In this document: one piece after another, positions 60,989 through 64,000 of the stretch
How the letters are laid out: each line of letters starts with the position of its first letter
Numbering within the stretch: the first letter of the stretch is position 1
Source of the DNA: Aquella oligotrophica
GTDB lineage: Bacteria > Pseudomonadota > Gammaproteobacteria > Burkholderiales > UBA11063
Direction: 5' to 3'
Assembly: GCF_002892535.1 (NCBI RefSeq)
Contig: NZ_CP024847.1
Coordinates: 434,001-498,000 of the forward strand
DNA length: 64,000 nucleotides
Notes under the pieces: generated by a model
What the model was told of the DNA's origin: nothing
The model's database searches: none
The model's input: the letters and a program-made list of their open reading frames with translations, nothing else
Translations under genes and position numbers: made by a program

Positions 60989-62335
60989 ATGCTAGTAATG
61001 AAATTTGGGGGGACGTCAGTAACTAATCCTTTAAGTGTTGCAGCAATTGCAAAACAGGTGAGAAGCAATCTAGAGCAAAAGCCAATTATTGTTGTATCAG
61101 CCCTAAGTGGTGTAACCGACTTACTGGTAAAATTGAGTAATGCTAGTAATAAAGGTGAGATACAGGATATCTTGGCAGAAATACGTCTAAAGCATCAGCA
61201 ATGGATTGATAATATTTTTAGTCAAAATTCTCCGTGTAATCAAAATGCTAGTGCACAAATTGATTTTTATCTTGAAGAGCTTGAAGATATTATGCAAGCA
61301 CATGATTTTAGTTCCTCACTTGCACGGCATGATAGCATTGTTGCTTTTGGTGAGAAAATGTCATCTTACTTGATCAGTCGTTATCTTGTAAATAATAAAA
61401 TTCAGGCAGAAAGACTTCTTGCCACTAAATGCATAATTACTAATAATAATTTTGGTGGCGCTGATTTTCTATCAGACGAGACAATTTTACATTCTAAGAA
61501 AAATATCCTGCCCTTAGTTGAAAATGAAATAGTTCCGGTGATTACTGGTTTTATTGGTGCGACGGTTAATGGTGAAACTACTATTCTTGGTCGTGGTGGC
61601 TCGGATTATTCGGCTGCAATAATTGGCTATGCGATTGGTGCTAAAGAAATTCAAATTTGGACTGATGTTGATGGGGTTTTTTCGGCGGATCCAAGAAAAG
61701 TAACAAATGCCCGATTAATAAATCAGCTTTCTTATCAGGAAGCCGCCGAACTTGCAATGTTTGGTGCAAAAGTCCTTCATCCACGAACGATTCAGCCTGC
61801 AGTTAAGGCAGATATTCCGGTACGGGTCTTAAATACGTTTAACCTGGATAATCACGGTACCTTAATTAATCATGATGCAGATAATACCCATCATGTCAAA
61901 GCTGTTACTTGGCGTAAGGATGTTCCGCTAATTAATATCAGTTCTCCGGACATGTTTTTGTCTAAAGGATTCTTACAACGAGTTTTTGCTATATTAAGTG
62001 AAAATAATATTTCAGTAAATATGCTAAGTGCTTCGGAAGTTAGTGTCTCAGTTACGCTTGATAATGTCGGAAATCTTGAAGATGCATTAAAACAATTAAA
62101 TGAATTTGCAGTTGCAGAATATCGTAGTGGATTAGGTAGTATTTCGCTAGTTGGTGAAAAAATTATGGATACTCCTTTATTGATGCAAAACGTCTTTAAC
62201 CTTCTTGAAGATCAAGGTTTAAAAGCCGAAATGCTGTCTTATAGTGCGAGTAATATTAATCTAAGTATGGTCATCGCGAGTGAGAGTATTGAGAAAATTG
62301 TTCCTAAGCTCCATGATCAGTTTATTATAAGCTAG
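60989..62335 (+). CDS. lysC: Aspartate kinase
   Basis: Phosphorylates L-aspartate as the first step to lysine/DAP, threonine and methionine. 448 aa from ATG 60989 with GGGAG upstream. KFGGTSV at the N-terminus, VVSALSGVTDLL, FGEKMSSYLI, GFIGATVNGETTILGRGGSD, WTDVDGVFSADPRKV, then two ACT domains (INISSPDMFLSKGFLQRVF and SLVGEKIMDTPLLMQNVF). The length and late ACT pair fit the E. coli LysC-type monofunctional enzyme, which is fed back by lysine; regulation here is inferred. Confidence 0.93.
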   Translation: MLVMKFGGTSVTNPLSVAAIAKQVRSNLEQKPIIVVSALSGVTDLLVKLSNASNKGEIQDILAEIRLKHQQWIDNIFSQNSPCNQNASAQIDFYLEELEDIMQAHDFSSSLARHDSIVAFGEKMSSYLISRYLVNNKIQAERLLATKCIITNNNFGGADFLSDETILHSKKNILPLVENEIVPVITGFIGATVNGETTILGRGGSDYSAAIIGYAIGAKEIQIWTDVDGVFSADPRKVTNARLINQLSYQEAAELAMFGAKVLHPRTIQPAVKADIPVRVLNTFNLDNHGTLINHDADNTHHVKAVTWRKDVPLINISSPDMFLSKGFLQRVFAILSENNISVNMLSASEVSVSVTLDNVGNLEDALKQLNEFAVAEYRSGLGSISLVGEKIMDTPLLMQNVFNLLEDQGLKAEMLSYSASNINLSMVIASESIEKIVPKLHDQFIIS

Positions 62336-62371
62336 CTAATTACATATTATTTAATTAAAAGGGGAAATTAA

Positions 62372-63292
62372 ATGTCTATCACCAAACCAAGGATAAACAA
62401 GCAATTTAAAGATATTGTTATTAGTAAGCTAGAAAAGGTTAAGTTATCCAAACATCCAAGTGACTATCGTCAAGAAGATGTAAAAAAAGCTGGGAAAAAG
62501 AAAGCACATGATTTAGCTTTTCAAGTGTTGGAAAAAAGCCGTGAAGAGCTGATTGCTGCTCATGAAAAATTATGGGCATGTAAGAAATATGGGGTTTTGA
62601 TAATTTTGCAGGGGATGGATACTTCGGGTAAAGATGGAACTATCCGCCACATCATGAGTGGAGTAAATCCACAAGGGTGTAAGGTACAGGGATTTAAAGT
62701 TCCAACCGCAGAAGAACATTCGCATAATTTTTTATGGCGCTATCAGAAAGCCGTTCCGGCACGCGGTGAGATTGTTATTTTCAATCGTTCGCATTATGAA
62801 GATGTCCTAGCGGTTAAAGTTCATCCTGAATATATGGAGCAATTACCTAGCGAACTCACTCCAGAAGTTAATAAAGATTTCTGGCAATCTCGTTATGAGG
62901 ATATTAATGCATTTGAGAAACATTTGGCGCGGAATGGAATTGTTGTTTTGAAATTCTTCTTGCATATATCCAAAGCTGAACAAAAAAACCGCTTACTTGA
63001 TCGTTTGACTAATGAGGCTAAATATTGGAAGGTTTCACCAGCTGATCTTAAAGAACGCAAATTCTGGGATAACTATGTAGAAGCTTATGAAGATTTATTA
63101 TCTAATACTGGACATTCTTATGCGCCATGGGTGATAGTCCCAGCAAATGATAAGAAAATTGCCCGGGCGATAATTGCTGATATTATTGCCGATTCAATTA
63201 ATGGACTAGATATTGATTTTCCCAAATTAACTAAAGCAGAAATAGATGCTTTGAAGCATGCTAAACTTGATTTGGAAAGTGAGGAGGATTAA
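62372..63292 (+). CDS. ppk2: Polyphosphate kinase 2
   Basis: Uses polyphosphate to phosphorylate nucleotides. 306 aa, one PPK2 domain. Walker A GMDTSGKDGT (81-90), lid region GCKVQGFKVPTAEE, Walker B-like IVIFNRSHYEDVL. The single-domain form with NFLWRYQKAVPARG fits the short nucleotide-phosphorylating classes. NMP versus NDP preference cannot be decided by eye. SD AAGGGGAA. The next gene starts directly at its stop. Confidence 0.92.
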   Translation: MSITKPRINKQFKDIVISKLEKVKLSKHPSDYRQEDVKKAGKKKAHDLAFQVLEKSREELIAAHEKLWACKKYGVLIILQGMDTSGKDGTIRHIMSGVNPQGCKVQGFKVPTAEEHSHNFLWRYQKAVPARGEIVIFNRSHYEDVLAVKVHPEYMEQLPSELTPEVNKDFWQSRYEDINAFEKHLARNGIVVLKFFLHISKAEQKNRLLDRLTNEAKYWKVSPADLKERKFWDNYVEAYEDLLSNTGHSYAPWVIVPANDKKIARAIIADIIADSINGLDIDFPKLTKAEIDALKHAKLDLESEED

Positions 63293-64000
63293 ATGGCTAC
63301 TCACTATGCGAGTTCAATCTCAGCAGGAGATAAGGAAATTTGTCTAGTTGATGAGGGTAATTCATATAACGCAATAACTCCACCAATTGTGCAAAGTTCA
63401 TTATTTTCATTCAAATGCTTTGAAGATTATCGTAATTATCATCTGCATAAGCATCATCAGTACGTTTATACTCGTGGGAATAATCCAACCACTAATGTAC
63501 TAGAAGGTAAACTAGCTCGTCTAGAGCAGGGCGAAGCTTGCCGGGTATTTTCATCCGGAATGGCGGCAATTAGTGCGGCAATAATTGGACATCTGAAAAC
63601 TGGTGATCACATTATATTTTTTAATACTATCTATGCGCCAACAATGATCTATGCCGGATTTCTTGAGCGCTTTGGCATTACGCATAGTTATCTTCGGACA
63701 AATAATCTTGATGAATTAAGTTCTGCGATTAAGACTAATACCAGAATGATTTATGTTGAATCTCCGGGAAGTTTAGATATTCAGGTGGTAGATTTACGTA
63801 AATTAGTTAAGATTGCCCGTGAACATAATCTGCTATCGGTAATAGATAATACTTTTGCGACACCACTTTATCAAAAGCCACTAACTTTAGGTATTGATAT
63901 CGTGGTTCATTCTTGTACCAAGTATATAGGTGGGCATGCCGATGTAATGGCTGGTGCGGTTATTACTTCACGGAAGCTAATGCATGATATTGATATCTAT
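63293..64000 (+). CDS. Cys/Met metabolism PLP-dependent enzyme, 5' part (continues past window)
   Basis: An open frame of 236 codons from ATG 63293, with GAGGAGG in the end of ppk2 as ribosome site. It has the gamma-family signatures: PPIVQSSLFSF, YTRGNNPTTNVLEGKLARLE, FSSGMAAISAAI, VIDNTFATPLYQKPL, and the PLP lysine in SCTKYIGGHAD. Candidates are cystathionine gamma-synthase, cystathionine beta-lyase or methionine gamma-lyase. The early sequence does not settle which. The 3' end is outside the window. Confidence 0.9.
   Translation, partial: MATHYASSISAGDKEICLVDEGNSYNAITPPIVQSSLFSFKCFEDYRNYHLHKHHQYVYTRGNNPTTNVLEGKLARLEQGEACRVFSSGMAAISAAIIGHLKTGDHIIFFNTIYAPTMIYAGFLERFGITHSYLRTNNLDELSSAIKTNTRMIYVESPGSLDIQVVDLRKLVKIAREHNLLSVIDNTFATPLYQKPLTLGIDIVVHSCTKYIGGHADVMAGAVITSRKLMHDIDIY

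Overview
The window is an AT-rich, gene-dense stretch of a Gram-negative chromosome. Several gene orders point to a betaproteobacterium: tRNA-Tyr/Gly/Thr, tuf, tRNA-Trp, secE, nusG; udg, rimI, tsaB; mraZ to murG; xseB, ispA, dxs; rplM, rpsI. DAP-type MurE, lipoproteins and an outer-membrane barrel agree with this. The low GC would suit an AT-rich member of the Neisseriales. A freshwater genus such as Aquella is a guess I cannot test here. There are no phage genes, insertion sequences or CRISPR arrays.

Layout. 1-4.6 kb: the 3' end of topA, a translation-machinery block (four tRNAs, EF-Tu) and secE-nusG. The usual rplKAJL-rpoBC genes do not follow nusG. 4.6-10.3 kb, minus strand: udg, rimI, tsaB, a degenerate acetate-kinase homologue, hemW (probable ATT start) and a periplasmic amino-acid racemase. 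10.4-12 kb: a BigR/YgaV-like ArsR regulator followed by two exported cysteine-containing proteins. 12-19.8 kb: the most unusual region. It holds a PAS-LuxR regulator, two large lipoproteins and a secreted PI-PLC-like phospholipase. The last three genes each carry the same 6-4-6 inverted repeat, centred exactly 34 bp from the putative -10, so they look like one regulon. A small exported protein follows.

19.9-34.7 kb: a division/cell-wall cluster (mraZ, rsmH, ftsL, ftsI, murE, murF, mraY, murD, ftsW, murG) that stops before murC-ddl-ftsQAZ and continues into a dNTPase and relA. 34.9-42 kb: tRNA-Ser, a POT peptide transporter, xseB-ispA-dxs for isoprenoids, a HAD phosphatase and an ArnT-like glycosyltransferase. 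42-49.4 kb: a galactoside-use cluster (GPH symporter, GH36 alpha-galactosidase, LctP-like permease, GH42 beta-galactosidase). 49.5-64 kb: an FUSC-type membrane protein, gyrA, a pilin-like protein, rplM-rpsI behind a structured leader, a frameshifted glycine-zipper gene, a tandem DUF333 protein, an isolated hypA, an amidohydrolase/DUF3311/SSS symporter operon, a VOC protein, an outer-membrane barrel, lysC, ppk2 and a partial Cys/Met PLP enzyme.

Two 106-bp copies of a structured repeat with terminal inverted repeats lie after dgt and after the GPH symporter gene. Each begins inside the stop codon of the preceding gene, and they show compensatory stem changes. No searches could be run. Family assignments come from motifs and remembered family sequences, and residue numbers were counted by hand.
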